Below, piece after piece: positions 7,547 to 15,943 of a DNA stretch of 16,181 bases. The notes beneath the pieces were generated by a model. The model was given only the letters and a program-made list of their open reading frames with translations, had not been told where the DNA came from and searched no databases. This DNA comes from an uncultured Filifactor sp. (GTDB lineage Bacteria; Bacillota; Clostridia; Peptostreptococcales; Filifactoraceae), in NCBI GenBank assembly GCA_947254385.1, contig CAMYCP010000004.1, positions 1 to 16,181 of the forward strand. The letters run 5' to 3'. Numbering within the stretch: position 1 is the first letter of the stretch; the number at the start of each line of letters is the position of its first letter. Both the position numbers and the translations under genes were made by a program.

Positions 7547-8089
7547 ATGTCGAGAATCGGAATGAAACCCATTGACATACCTTCAGGTGTCAGCGTGGAA
7601 ATAGATGATAAAAACCATGTAACCGTTAAAGGTCCTAAAGGCACCTTGGAAGAAACAATGGACAAAAGCATCACTATAACTGAAGAAAACAATGTAATAA
7701 AAGTCGAAATACACTCTGAAGATAAAAAGCACCGTGCTTTACACGGCCTTACAAGAACACTCATACACAACATGGTATTGGGTGTGACCGACGGTTTTTC
7801 CAAAAAACTTGAAATCGTCGGTGTCGGCTACAGAGCTGCAAAAAAAGGTGACACGCTGGTACTCACTTTGGGATATTCTCACCCGATAGAAATGAAAGAT
7901 CCTGAAGGAATAACCACGGAAGTTCCTAACCAACTTGAAATTTGGGTAAAGGGAGCGGACAAGCAGCAAGTGGGTAACTATGCGGCTAAAATTCGTTCAT
8001 GGAGAGAACCTGAACCTTATAAAGGTAAAGGTATAAAATATGCCGGAGAACATATACGCCGTAAGGAAGGCAAGACCGGTAAAAAATAA
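7547..8089 (+). CDS. rplF: 50S ribosomal protein L6 (uL6)
   Basis: L6 lies at the base of the stalk near the factor-binding centre and the sarcin-ricin loop. The ATG here gives 180 residues starting [25 protein letters not shown] at 7533-7540 is 6 nt before it. The frame is open upstream to 7502, but that would overlap rpsH and add unrelated residues. The two repeated alpha/beta halves are visible, and the end [19 protein letters not shown] is the conserved C-terminus. Confidence 0.97.
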   Translation: MSRIGMKPIDIPSGVSVEIDDKNHVTVKGPKGTLEETMDKSITITEENNVIKVEIHSEDKKHRALHGLTRTLIHNMVLGVTDGFSKKLEIVGVGYRAAKKGDTLVLTLGYSHPIEMKDPEGITTEVPNQLEIWVKGADKQQVGNYAAKIRSWREPEPYKGKGIKYAGEHIRRKEGKTGKK

Positions 8090-8118
8090 AACATCGATCT
8101 TATAGGAAGGAGACAACT

Positions 8119-8487
8119 GTGTTTCATAAAATCGATAAAAAATCCAACCGCACTGCACGCCATCAAAGAGTACGTAAAAACTTGAGCGGAACTGCGGAAA
8201 AACCGAGATTTAACGTATTTAGAAGCAACAGCAATATATACGTTCAAATAATAGATGATGATAAAAGAGTAACATTAGTATCCGCATCCTCTCTCGATCC
8301 GGACGTTAAAAACAATGTTAAAAGCACGGGCAACAAAGAGGCGGCTCACAAAGTCGGAGAACTTGCCGCAAAACGTGCTTTGGAAAAAGGGATTGAAGAA
8401 GTGGTATTCGACAGAGGCGGATATATATATCACGGCAGAGTAAAAGAGGTCGCTGAAGCTGCAAGAGAAGCAGGATTAAAATTTTAA
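8119..8487 (+). CDS. rplR: 50S ribosomal protein L18 (uL18)
   Basis: L18 binds 5S rRNA together with L5 and carries it into the central protuberance. The 122-residue product has the basic N-terminal arm ([20 protein letters not shown]), the [14 protein letters not shown] strand and the C-terminal signature [26 protein letters not shown]. It starts with GTG, 6 nt after AAGGAG at 8107-8112. No in-frame ATG near it would keep the basic arm. The 29-nt gap from rplF is among the larger ones in this cluster. Confidence 0.97.
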   Translation: MFHKIDKKSNRTARHQRVRKNLSGTAEKPRFNVFRSNSNIYVQIIDDDKRVTLVSASSLDPDVKNNVKSTGNKEAAHKVGELAAKRALEKGIEEVVFDRGGYIYHGRVKEVAEAAREAGLKF

Positions 8488-8502
8488 GCGGAGGAGGGAA
8501 AT

Positions 8503-9012
8503 ATGCAAAAAAACAAACGCATAGATGCGGGACAACTTGACATCGAAAGCAAAGTAGTAAATATACGTCGAGTAACTAAAGTAGTAAAAGGCGGACGAAA
8601 TTTCCGTTTTGCGGCACTTGTAATAGTAGGAGATCGCAACGGACACGTAGGACTTGGCACCGGAAAAGCCGGTGAAGTTCCGGAAGCTATAAGAAAAGCC
8701 GAAGAAAACGGCAAAAAGCACTTGATGGAAGTACCTATTGTTTCCACAACCATTCCTCATGCTGTTAAAGGACATTTTGCTGCAGGAAACGTGCTCATCA
8801 TGCCGGCTCCCGAAGGTACAGGTGTGCTTGCGGGCGGACCTGTCAGAGCGGTACTTGAACTTGCCGGAATAAAAGATGTACGTGCCAAATCCATAGGCAG
8901 CAACAACGAACGCAACATGGTGAACGCTACTATGGAGGCGTTGAAATCGTTGCGTACTATAGAACAGGTAGCGGAACTTCGTGGAAAGACAGTCGAAGAG
9001 CTCTTGGGTTAG
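8503..9012 (+). CDS. rpsE: 30S ribosomal protein S5 (uS5)
   Basis: S5 lies at the mRNA entry site and neck of the small subunit and affects decoding accuracy. The 169-residue product shows the double-stranded-RNA-binding-like N-terminal domain with [15 protein letters not shown] (22-36), the loop altered in spectinomycin resistance, here of ordinary sequence. The glycine-rich [23 protein letters not shown] (90-112) follows. A GGAGGAGGG tract (about 8490-8497) precedes the ATG. Its TAG stop lies within the ribosome-binding site of rpmD. Confidence 0.97.
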   Translation: MQKNKRIDAGQLDIESKVVNIRRVTKVVKGGRNFRFAALVIVGDRNGHVGLGTGKAGEVPEAIRKAEENGKKHLMEVPIVSTTIPHAVKGHFAAGNVLIMPAPEGTGVLAGGPVRAVLELAGIKDVRAKSIGSNNERNMVNATMEALKSLRTIEQVAELRGKTVEELLG

Positions 9013-9023
9013 GAGGAAGCAAC

Positions 9024-9191
9024 TTGAAAATAACATTGAAGAAAAGTCCGATAGGAGCTAAACCGAATCAAAGAAAAACGCTTGTCGCACTTGGACTTAG
9101 AAAAATCGGACATACGGTGGAAAAGCCGGACAACGATCAGATAAAAGGCATGGTAAACACTGTACAACATCTGGTAAGCGTCGAACAGTAA
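9024..9191 (+). CDS. rpmD: 50S ribosomal protein L30 (uL30)
   Basis: L30 is a small large-subunit protein on the solvent side. The frame encodes 55 residues: [20 protein letters not shown], then [20 protein letters not shown] and a short C-terminal helix. The pattern SPIG....QRKTL.ALGL.K...TV is diagnostic for bacterial L30. The start is TTG, 7 nt after AGGAGG at 9011-9016, which overlaps the rpsE stop. The gene is short enough to be missed by simple length filters. Its place between rpsE and rplO is the conserved one. Confidence 0.95.
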   Translation: MKITLKKSPIGAKPNQRKTLVALGLRKIGHTVEKPDNDQIKGMVNTVQHLVSVEQ

Positions 9192-9203
9192 AGGAGGCAA
9201 TAA

Positions 9204-9653
9204 ATGAAACTGCATGATTTAAGACCTGCTGAAGGTGGTGCGGTAAAGCCTAAAAGACGTTTAGGCAGAGGTATCGGTAGCGGTCACGGCAAGACTTCCG
9301 GTCGTGGACAAAAAGGACAATGGTCACGTTCGGGCGGTGGAGTAAGACCGGGATTTGAAGGCGGACAAATGCCTCTCATGCGCAGACTCCCCAAACGCGG
9401 TTTTAGAAATACAATATTTGAAAAAGAATATTCCGTATTGAATATCGGACAATTAAATGAAATTGAACCGGATACCGTAGTAAATCTCGAATATTTGAAA
9501 GCAAATAAAATAATAAAGAAAATCGGTAAAGACGGACTAAAAATTTTAGGCGACGGCGAATTTAATAACAAACTCACTGTACAAGCCGCAAAATTTACAA
9601 AGACAGCAATAGAAAAGATTGAAGCGGCGGGAGGAAAGGCAGAGGTGATCTGA
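9204..9653 (+). CDS. rplO: 50S ribosomal protein L15 (uL15)
   Basis: L15 is a late-assembly protein with a long glycine- and basic-rich N-terminal arm threading through 23S rRNA. The 149-residue product shows this arm as [22 protein letters not shown], then [19 protein letters not shown] globular C-terminal half ends in the [12 protein letters not shown] pattern. AAGGAGG at 9191-9197 directly follows the rpmD stop. The TGA stop is one base before the secY start. Confidence 0.97.
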   Translation: MKLHDLRPAEGGAVKPKRRLGRGIGSGHGKTSGRGQKGQWSRSGGGVRPGFEGGQMPLMRRLPKRGFRNTIFEKEYSVLNIGQLNEIEPDTVVNLEYLKANKIIKKIGKDGLKILGDGEFNNKLTVQAAKFTKTAIEKIEAAGGKAEVI

Positions 9654-9654
9654 T

Positions 9655-10923
9655 TTGCTTAAATCACTTAAAAGAGCCTTCCAAATACCGGCGCTTAGAA
9701 AACGCATAATATTTACACTGCTCATGTTGGTTGTATACCGTGTCGGAGCTAACATACTGGTACCCGGCATGGATAACTCAATGATAAAAAGCCAATTTGA
9801 ACAAAGTGATTTTTTAAGTATGTACGATATGCTTTCAGGCGGAGCGTTAAGTCAATTTACGTTATTTGCACTCGGAGTTACGCCGTATATCACGGCATCA
9901 ATTATAATGCAACTCTTAGCCGTGGCAATACCTTCGCTTGAGGAAATGCAAAAAGAAGGAGAAGAAGGGCGCAAGAAGATATCTGCATACACCAGATATA
10001 TGTCGGTAGGACTTGCGATATTTCAATCATTTGCACTCTCATACGGATTTTTTAACTCCGCAATAATAACCAAAGACACACTTTCCGTAATTTCCATAGT
10101 CTTGACATTGACCGCCGGCACGACATTTTTGATGTGGCTTGGTGAGATAATAACGGAAAAAGGCTTGGGTAACGGAATGTCGTTTTTGATTTACGCCGGC
10201 ATAGTATCGAGATATCCTACGGAACTTAAACGCACGGTTGAACTTGCTAAAACCGGTGAAATCGGCGGAATGCAACTTTTGGTATTCCTTATAATGTCCA
10301 TACTTATAATAGTAGGCGTAATAATGATACTTGAAGGAACAAGAAAAATACCCGTGCAATATGCTAAAAGAGTTGTGGGGAAAAACACATACGGCGGACA
10401 AAATTCGTTTATTCCGCTCAAAGTCAATCAAGCGAGCGTAATACCCGTAATCTTTGCAAGTTCCGTTATGATGATGCCCGAAATGATAGGTTTCTTTGTA
10501 AAAAGTAGCGAATACAACTCTTTTATTCATAAATACCTTTCCATACAAGGTAACCCCGGGATATATATCTACTCGATAACACAATTTTTACTTGTATTTG
10601 CATTCTCATATTTCTATATAGAAATCACATTCAAACCCGATGAAGTTGCGGACAACTTAAAAAGAGGTAACGGATTTATTCCTGGGATAAGACCCGGCAA
10701 ACCTACCGAAGAATTTATCAGACGCTCTTTAAACCGCTTGACCTTCGTAGGTGCAATATTTCTCTCAATAATGGCGGCTCTTCCTACAATATTCATACGT
10801 GCCGTGAACCTGCCGTTTCGTTTCGGCGGTACCAGCCTTCTTATCGTAGTCGGCGTGGCAATAGAAATGATGCGTGTGATAGAGGCTCAATCCGTAATGA
10901 GAGAATACAAAGGATTTTTATAA
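9655..10923 (+). CDS. secY: Protein translocase channel subunit SecY
   Basis: SecY is the channel of the general secretion machinery in the cytoplasmic membrane, working with SecE, SecG and the ATPase SecA; the other subunits are not in this window. The 422-residue product is full length, with about ten hydrophobic segments. The first lies at about 18-36, after KSLKRAFQIPALRKRI. The segment after it includes the plug region near GGALSQFTLFALGVTPYITASI. RKIPVQYAKR marks the cytoplasmic loop contacted by ribosome and SecA, and NRLTFVGAIFL begins a late segment. The TTG start lies 7 nt after AGAGGTG (9641-9647) and 1 nt after the rplO stop, so translation is probably coupled to rplO. Confidence 0.98.
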   Translation: MLKSLKRAFQIPALRKRIIFTLLMLVVYRVGANILVPGMDNSMIKSQFEQSDFLSMYDMLSGGALSQFTLFALGVTPYITASIIMQLLAVAIPSLEEMQKEGEEGRKKISAYTRYMSVGLAIFQSFALSYGFFNSAIITKDTLSVISIVLTLTAGTTFLMWLGEIITEKGLGNGMSFLIYAGIVSRYPTELKRTVELAKTGEIGGMQLLVFLIMSILIIVGVIMILEGTRKIPVQYAKRVVGKNTYGGQNSFIPLKVNQASVIPVIFASSVMMMPEMIGFFVKSSEYNSFIHKYLSIQGNPGIYIYSITQFLLVFAFSYFYIEITFKPDEVADNLKRGNGFIPGIRPGKPTEEFIRRSLNRLTFVGAIFLSIMAALPTIFIRAVNLPFRFGGTSLLIVVGVAIEMMRVIEAQSVMREYKGFL

Positions 10924-10938
10924 AATAAGGAGAAAAAA

Positions 10939-11586
10939 TTGAACATTATATTACTTGGTCCTCCGGGAGCGGGGAAAGGCACTCAAGCCGCAAATATAGT
11001 GAAAAAATACGGAGTAAAACATATCTCCACAGGAGATATATTAAGACAAAACATCAAAGATGAAACGGAACTCGGCAAAAAAGCAAAATCCTATATGGAC
11101 AAAGGTGCACTTGTTCCGGATGAACTTGTGGTGGAACTTGTAAAAGACAGACTCGATAGAGAAAAATCGGACTTTATGCTCGACGGCTTTCCACGTACTA
11201 TATTTCAAGCTGAAAAACTTGACGAATACCTCATTTCATCAAATAAAAAAATCGACTTCGTCCTCGATATAGAAGTTGATCCTAAACTTCTTATCGACAG
11301 AGCGGTAGGCAGAAGAGTATGTAAAGCTGACGGTTCAACATATCACATCACTAATAATCCGCCTGAAAAAGACGGCATATGTGATGTGTGTGGTGCAAAG
11401 TTGATACAGAGAGATGATGACAAGGAAGAAACCGTGAAAAACCGTATTCAGGTATACCTTAATCAAACATCACCTCTCATAGAATACTACAAAAAACAAA
11501 ATATTTTGAAAAATATAGACGGCTCCAAATCAATGGAAGAAGTATTCGTTTCCATATCTCGTATATTGGGAAGTGAAACGATTTGA
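10939..11586 (+). CDS. adk: Adenylate kinase
   Basis: Adenylate kinase interconverts ATP + AMP and 2 ADP in the cytoplasm. The 215-residue product has the P-loop GPPGAGKGT (7-15), the AMP-binding segment STGDILR (30-36), LDGFPRT (81-87) and a long lid domain (about 122-159). The lid has Cys128, Cys148 and Cys151, but Asp131 where Gram-positive enzymes usually have the second cysteine, giving a C-X2-D...C-X2-C set. Zinc binding is still plausible because aspartate is known as a lid ligand at another position in Bacillus. The start is TTG, 6 nt after AAGGAG at 10927-10932. The stop overlaps map by 4 nt. Confidence 0.97.
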   Translation: MNIILLGPPGAGKGTQAANIVKKYGVKHISTGDILRQNIKDETELGKKAKSYMDKGALVPDELVVELVKDRLDREKSDFMLDGFPRTIFQAEKLDEYLISSNKKIDFVLDIEVDPKLLIDRAVGRRVCKADGSTYHITNNPPEKDGICDVCGAKLIQRDDDKEETVKNRIQVYLNQTSPLIEYYKKQNILKNIDGSKSMEEVFVSISRILGSETI

Positions 11587-12332
11587 TTATAATAAAAAGT
11601 CCACGTGAAATATCGTTGCTCAGAGATGCCGGAAGAATAGTTGCCGAGACGCATGAACTGTTAAAAGAACATGTAAAACCCGGCATCAGTACGTATGAAC
11701 TTGACAGAATAGCGTATAAATATATAACAGGCTGCAAAGCGACACCGTCGTTTTTAAACTATCAAGGCTTTCCGGGCAGTATATGTGCATCCGTGAACGA
11801 CAAAATCGTACACGGTATACCTTCTAAACATGAAATTTTAAAAGAGGGTGACATAATAAGTCTCGACATAGGAGCTTATTATAAAGGCTACCATGGAGAT
11901 ATGGCGCGCACATTGCCGGTAGGCAAAATATCTGAAGAAGATCAAAAACTTATAGACGTAACGGCTGAAAGTTTTCAAAAAGGATTTGAACAGGCGGTGC
12001 TTGGCAATCATTTGAGCGACATATCACATGCAGTTCAGGTATGTGCAGAATCGGCAGGATTTTCGGTAGTTAGAGAATATGTTGGACACGGCGTAGGGAC
12101 AAAACTTCATGAAGATCCTCCGGTACCCAACTACGGTCCGCCGCATCATGGACCGAGGCTTGTGGAAGGCTTGGTTATAGCGGTTGAACCCATGATTAAT
12201 CAGGGCACTTATCATATAAACGTATCCGAAGACGGTTGGACGGTAAGTACCGCCGACGGCAAAAAATCTTCTCATCATGAAAACACATTTGCCGTAACTA
12301 AAAACGGTCCCGTCATATTGACGGCCGTATAG
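11583..12332 (+). CDS. map: Methionine aminopeptidase, type I
   Basis: This enzyme removes the initiator methionine from new proteins, using two divalent metal ions. The 249-residue product is the usual length for the short type Ia form, without an N-terminal zinc-finger extension. The expected metal ligands are all visible: Asp95, Asp106, His169, Glu202 and Glu233, with catalytic-site His77 and His176. Motifs are SLDIGAYYKGYHGDMART, GHGVGTKLHEDP and AVEPMI. The TTG start overlaps the adk stop as TTGA. The ribosome-binding site is weak (GGGAAG at 11568-11573), so coupling to adk is likely. Confidence 0.97.
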   Translation: MIIIKSPREISLLRDAGRIVAETHELLKEHVKPGISTYELDRIAYKYITGCKATPSFLNYQGFPGSICASVNDKIVHGIPSKHEILKEGDIISLDIGAYYKGYHGDMARTLPVGKISEEDQKLIDVTAESFQKGFEQAVLGNHLSDISHAVQVCAESAGFSVVREYVGHGVGTKLHEDPPVPNYGPPHHGPRLVEGLVIAVEPMINQGTYHINVSEDGWTVSTADGKKSSHHENTFAVTKNGPVILTAV

Positions 12333-12343
12333 AGGGGTTTATT

Positions 12344-12601
12344 ATGATACGCGAAGGACAGATAGTGATAAGCAAAGCCGGAAGAGATATAAATCGTAAA
12401 TTTGTAATACTCAAAATCATAGATGAAAACTACGTTTTAATATCGGACGGAAGATTGCGAAAAATTGACAAACCGAAACTTAAAAAAAATAAACATCTGC
12501 AAAAAACCAACAGCTTTATAGACTTGGAAGAACTTTACAAATTAAACGATAGCGGACAAAAAAACGCTTATCTTATCAAACACCTGAACATTCAAAAATA
12601 A
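12344..12601 (+). CDS. KOW-domain RNA-binding protein (L14E-like)
   Basis: The 85-residue product has an N-terminal KOW-like segment (about 2-40, [20 protein letters not shown]) followed by a lysine-rich stretch ([11 protein letters not shown]) and a short helical tail. Small proteins of this kind, annotated as KOW-domain or L14E/L6E/L27E-like, sit between map and infA in many Gram-positive bacteria; ybzG of Bacillus subtilis holds the same place, as I recall. The fold suggests RNA or ribosome binding, but the exact role is not known to me. GAGGGG (12332-12337) precedes the ATG. infA follows after 16 nt. Confidence 0.85.
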   Translation: MIREGQIVISKAGRDINRKFVILKIIDENYVLISDGRLRKIDKPKLKKNKHLQKTNSFIDLEELYKLNDSGQKNAYLIKHLNIQK

Positions 12602-12617
12602 GGGGGAACACCGATAT

Positions 12618-12836
12618 ATGTCCAAAAAAGACGTCATCGAATTGGAAGGTACGGTAACCGATGCTCTGCCCAATACGATGTTTAAAGTCAAATTAGATAA
12701 CGAACACGAAATAATGGCGCACATCTCGGGAAAACTTAGGATGAACTTTATTCGTATTTTACCGGGAGATCGCGTTACGGTAGAACTTTCACCATATGAC
12801 TTGAGCAAGGGCAGAATCACTTGGAGAAAGAAATAG
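12618..12836 (+). CDS. infA: Translation initiation factor IF-1
   Basis: IF-1 occupies the A site of the small subunit during initiation and works with IF-2 and IF-3. The 72-residue product is a single OB (S1-like) domain, [19 protein letters not shown], with the family-specific [17 protein letters not shown] and ending in GRITWRKK (canonical bacterial ends are GRITYR-K). The AGGGGG at 12601-12606 is 11 nt before the ATG, which is somewhat far. The TAG stop overlaps the rpmJ ribosome-binding site. Confidence 0.98.
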   Translation: MSKKDVIELEGTVTDALPNTMFKVKLDNEHEIMAHISGKLRMNFIRILPGDRVTVELSPYDLSKGRITWRKK

Positions 12837-12847
12837 GAGGAAAATAA

Positions 12848-12961
<114 letters not shown>

Positions 12962-12973
12962 AGGAGGTGCCTG

Positions 12974-13339
12974 ATGGCTCGTATAGCCGGTATAGATTTA
13001 CCGAGAGACAAAAGATGTGAAATCGGACTTACCTATATCTACGGAATAGGCAAAACGACATCTCAAAAAATTCTGAAAAATACGGGAATAAACCCCGACA
13101 CCAGAATAAAAGACCTTACGGAAGAAGAAGTAAACCTTATCCGTAAAGAAATAGATAACTACACTGTAGAAGGCGATTTAAGAAGAAACGTATCTTTGAA
13201 TATCAAACGTCTCAGAGACATTCGTTGCTACAGAGGCATAAGACATATAAAAGGCTTGCCCGTACGCGGACAAAACACTAAAACCAATGCGAGAACACGC
13301 AAAGGTACAAATCGTGCCGTAGGTCATAAAAAGAAATAA
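12974..13339 (+). CDS. rpsM: 30S ribosomal protein S13 (uS13)
   Basis: S13 lies in the head of the small subunit, pairs with S19 and touches P-site tRNA. The 121-residue product has the helix-hairpin-helix start [20 protein letters not shown] and [13 protein letters not shown]. The basic C-terminal tail [14 protein letters not shown] and following lysines is typical. AAGGAGGT at 12961-12968 lies directly after the rpmJ stop. Confidence 0.98.
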   Translation: MARIAGIDLPRDKRCEIGLTYIYGIGKTTSQKILKNTGINPDTRIKDLTEEEVNLIRKEIDNYTVEGDLRRNVSLNIKRLRDIRCYRGIRHIKGLPVRGQNTKTNARTRKGTNRAVGHKKK

Positions 13340-13352
13340 AGGAGGTTGAAAA

Positions 13353-13748
13353 ATGGCAAAAGTAGTCAAAAAAGCGAGAGTTAGACGTAAAGAACGTAAA
13401 AACATAGAAAAAGGGCACGCACATATTCAGTCCTCTTTTAACAACTCAATAGTGACATTGTCTGATGTACACGGCAACGTAATCTCCTGGGCAAGTTCAG
13501 GACAATTGGGATTTAAAGGCTCCAGAAAATCCACACCGTTTGCATCGCAAATGGCCGCTGAAACTGCAGCTAAAGCCGCTATGGAACATGGACTTAAATC
13601 TGTGGAAGTATATGTAAAAGGGCCGGGTTCCGGTAGAGAAGCCGCTATAAGAGCACTTCAAGCGGCAGGACTTGAAATTACAATGATTAAAGATGTAACT
13701 CCGATTCCGCATAACGGTTGCCGTCCTCCCAAAAGAAGAAGAGTATAG
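13353..13748 (+). CDS. rpsK: 30S ribosomal protein S11 (uS11)
   Basis: S11 sits on the platform of the small subunit near the mRNA exit. The 131-residue product has [18 protein letters not shown], the [21 protein letters not shown] stretch and the closing [10 protein letters not shown], all diagnostic. AAGGAGGT at 13339-13346 precedes the ATG by 6 nt. In many Firmicutes rpsD follows; here rpoA follows directly, and its ribosome-binding site overlaps the rpsK stop. Confidence 0.98.
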   Translation: MAKVVKKARVRRKERKNIEKGHAHIQSSFNNSIVTLSDVHGNVISWASSGQLGFKGSRKSTPFASQMAAETAAKAAMEHGLKSVEVYVKGPGSGREAAIRALQAAGLEITMIKDVTPIPHNGCRPPKRRRV

Positions 13749-13762
13749 GAGGGATACAGTCC

Positions 13763-14716
13763 GTGCAGGAAATAGGAATACCGCAAGTAAACCAATTGGC
13801 ATGCGACGATTACTATGGCAAATTCAGCGTGGAACCGCTTGAAAGAGGCTTCGGAATTACCGTCGGCAACGCCCTAAGAAGAACCTTGCTTTCTTCTCTT
13901 CCCGGCGCGGCGGTAACGTCCATAAAAATCGACGGAGTAGTGCATGAATTCAGCACAATCCCCGGTGTCAAAGAAGACGTTACGGAAATAATGCTCACGC
14001 TTAAAGAATTGTCCATAATAATTGAAAGCAACGTCGATGAAGAATATATACTCACGCTTTCAAAGAAAGGTGAGGGAATTTTAACCGCAAATGATATAAA
14101 ATGCCCTGCAGGAGTGGAAATAGTAAATAAAGACTTATATATAGCGACCTGCTCCGAAGAAACAGACCTTAATATGAGACTTACAGTAAAAAAAGGCAGA
14201 GGATATGTATCAGCGGAAGAAAATAAAAGAAATACCCAGGAAATAGGCGTAATACCTATGGACTCCATATATACTCCCATAAAAAAAGTAAGTTACGACG
14301 TGGAAAACGTACGTGTCGGTACGCGCAATGACTGCGAAAGACTTGACATGCAAGTATGGACGGACGGCAGTATAAACGTACAGGAAGGCATCTCCATTGC
14401 GGCGAAACTCTTAATTGAACATTTCAACATATTCTTCAATTTAAGCGAATCTTTAAGTGAACTTCAGATAATGGTTGAAAAAGAAGAAGACAAAAAAGAA
14501 AAAGTACTTGAAATGACGATAGAAGAACTCGATCTTTCCGTAAGATCCTACAACTGTCTGAAGAGAGCGAAGATAAACACTGTAGAAGACCTCATACAGA
14601 AAACACACGAAGAAATGATGCAAATCAAAAATATGGGCACAAAATCATTGGAAGAAGTAACAAATAAACTCGACGAACTTGGCTTTGCACTTAAAGAAAA
14701 CGAAGAAGAAGTATAG
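13763..14716 (+). CDS. rpoA: RNA polymerase alpha subunit
   Basis: Alpha dimerises to start RNA polymerase assembly, and its C-terminal domain binds UP elements and activators. The chosen GTG gives 317 residues starting [20 protein letters not shown], a normal size; AGGAGGG at 13747-13753 is 9 nt before it. The frame is open upstream to 13718, but that would run into rpsK. The N-terminal domain shows [28 protein letters not shown] split over two strands. A linker near 230-245 is acidic/lysine-rich. The C-terminal domain has [17 protein letters not shown], whose Arg matches E. coli Arg265 for UP-element contact, and [12 protein letters not shown]. Confidence 0.97.
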   Translation: MQEIGIPQVNQLACDDYYGKFSVEPLERGFGITVGNALRRTLLSSLPGAAVTSIKIDGVVHEFSTIPGVKEDVTEIMLTLKELSIIIESNVDEEYILTLSKKGEGILTANDIKCPAGVEIVNKDLYIATCSEETDLNMRLTVKKGRGYVSAEENKRNTQEIGVIPMDSIYTPIKKVSYDVENVRVGTRNDCERLDMQVWTDGSINVQEGISIAAKLLIEHFNIFFNLSESLSELQIMVEKEEDKKEKVLEMTIEELDLSVRSYNCLKRAKINTVEDLIQKTHEEMMQIKNMGTKSLEEVTNKLDELGFALKENEEEV

Positions 14717-14732
14717 ACAAAGGAGGTAAGAC

Positions 14733-15101
14733 ATGGCAAAATACAGAAAACTCGGACGTAATACCGCACACCGTAACATGATGATAAGAAACCTCGTAAC
14801 CGATCTTTTAAAACACGGTAAAATAACTACAACAGAAACTCGAGCTAAAGAAACCAAACGTATGGTTGATAAAATGGTAACTCTGGCTAAAAGAGGAGAT
14901 TTACACGCAAGAAGACAAGTCCTTGCATATATGACGGACGAAACTACAGTAACAAAATTATTTGAAGAAATAGCGCCCTCATTTGCAAATAGATTTGGCG
15001 GTTATACGCGTATATACAAAATAGGATTCAGACGCGGTGATGCCGCACCGATGGCAATATTGGAACTTATTGACGATAAGACTGCGGAAAAAGAAGCATA
15101 A
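14733..15101 (+). CDS. rplQ: 50S ribosomal protein L17 (bL17)
   Basis: L17 lies around the tunnel exit near L22 and L32. The 122-residue product starts [20 protein letters not shown], with [20 protein letters not shown] and a C-terminus of [21 protein letters not shown]. It has the short bacterial length without extension. AAGGAGGT at 14720-14727 precedes the ATG by 5 nt. It ends the ribosomal cluster, 19 nt before the terminator hairpin. Confidence 0.98.
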   Translation: MAKYRKLGRNTAHRNMMIRNLVTDLLKHGKITTTETRAKETKRMVDKMVTLAKRGDLHARRQVLAYMTDETTVTKLFEEIAPSFANRFGGYTRIYKIGFRRGDAAPMAILELIDDKTAEKEA

Positions 15102-15120
15102 ACTAAGATTTATTCATGAA

Positions 15121-15162
15121 TAAACGCAAAAGAACCGGAAAACTCCGGTTTTTTTGCGTTTA
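15121..15162 (+). terminator. Strong intrinsic terminator after rplQ
   Basis: The sequence forms a continuous 19-bp hairpin with one G-U pair. TAAACGCAAAA at the left pairs with TTTTGCGTTTA at the right, and AACCGGA (15133-15139) pairs with TCCGGTT (15144-15150) around an AAAC loop. The inner GC-rich stem followed by seven T's (15149-15155) is the functional terminator for the + strand; the outer stem extends across the T-run. It may also stop leftward transcription, because the other strand has a short T-run after the same stem. Confidence 0.9.
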
Positions 15163-15298
15163 TTTGCATCTTTAAAAATTGATAAAAATCAAAAAGAGAA
15201 TTTGATATATTGTAAAAGTATACTGATTAGCTTTAAAAAATGTAGTATGTATTTCTAATCATAATTTACATAAACTTGTATTACAAAAATTTAAAGTG
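15163..15298. other. AT-rich spacer between convergent genes
   Basis: I see no coding sequence, RNA gene or clear promoter here. GTATACTG at 15218-15225 has its reverse complement CAGTATAC at 15329-15336, an 8-bp inverted pair spaced by about 100 nt, which may be chance in such AT-rich DNA. Confidence 0.5.
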
Positions 15299-15334
15299 AA
15301 AATTGATACTGCAATTTCTTATGCAATTCAGTAT
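15299..15334 (-). terminator. Probable weak terminator of the minus-strand gene
   Basis: ATACTG (15306-15311) pairs with CAGTAT (15329-15334), and after one bulged C, AATT (15313-15316) pairs with AATT (15325-15328) around an 8-nt loop. Read on the minus strand this 10-bp stem lies 12 nt after the TAG stop and is followed by CAATTTT. The stem is AT-rich and the T-run short, so it is weak. The rplQ terminator further left could serve as backup. Confidence 0.5.
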
Positions 15335-15346
15335 ACGTCGGCATCA

Positions 15347-15943
15347 CTATTTTTTATTTATAGCGGCGGGTGAAGTAATCTCTCCTTGAACGACGTCGGT
15401 TTTTCCTTGTATATCTGAAGTATTTTTATTTACAAAAAATCTCACTGTAAAAAAAACCGCAAATAAAATTAAAATTACAACGATAACACTTATAACAAAT
15501 CTTTTGTTTATTCCTCTTTCGCTCCTACTCGGAGACGGTAAACTTACACCCGACATTCTAAGTTTTGTATTAAAATTTACATTCGGATCTTTGGCGCTGT
15601 TTTTAAGTACGGAAATCTTCCTTTTTTCTTTTAAAAAAGCGATTTCCGTACGTTTTTTATCCGGCAGATGAACTTCCAGCAGGGGGGCATAGATATTGAG
15701 CATATAATCCAGTTTGTCTGAATCATTGTCTTTGGATGCGGACATAATTTCATTGTATATACAATCTGAATACATAAGATTTAAACTTTGTTGTTCTCTC
15801 ATACTCAAAAATCCGCCTAAAAAGTCCTGATTTTGTTCCACATTTTCAATTACTTTGGCGAATTTGTGTTTTTTATATAAATTTACAATATCATTGAAAA
15901 TCTTTTGAGCTAAAGCCTTATTTTCAGGAGTTGACTTGAACAT
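15347..15943 (-). CDS. Hypothetical single-pass membrane protein
   Basis: I do not recognise this 198-residue protein. Residues 1-115 look like a soluble, mostly helical, charged domain with several aromatic heptad-like stretches (for example IVNLYKKHKFAKVIENVE). A polar, basic linker follows (about 116-148, with SLPSPSRSERGINKR). One strong transmembrane helix runs at about 149-171 (FVISVIVVILILFAVFFTVRFFV region), then a 27-residue polar tail. The positive charges before the helix predict the N-terminus inside and the tail outside; there is no signal peptide. The ATG has only a weak GGTGA upstream. The gene converges on the ribosomal cluster and shares no obvious function with it. Use of rarer codons and the AT-rich flanks fit ordinary host DNA rather than recent transfer. 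Confidence 0.75.
   Translation of the reverse strand: MFKSTPENKALAQKIFNDIVNLYKKHKFAKVIENVEQNQDFLGGFLSMREQQSLNLMYSDCIYNEIMSASKDNDSDKLDYMLNIYAPLLEVHLPDKKRTEIAFLKEKRKISVLKNSAKDPNVNFNTKLRMSGVSLPSPSRSERGINKRFVISVIVVILILFAVFFTVRFFVNKNTSDIQGKTDVVQGEITSPAAINKK

Noticed and set aside
6919..9653. Possible broken or duplicated genes in the spc block
   Set aside because: Every frame is intact, of family length and in standard order; I saw no frameshift or duplication.
13718..13762. Extended N-terminus for rpoA from 13718
   Set aside because: It runs into rpsK; GTG 13763 has AGGAGGG at good distance and gives the family N-terminus.
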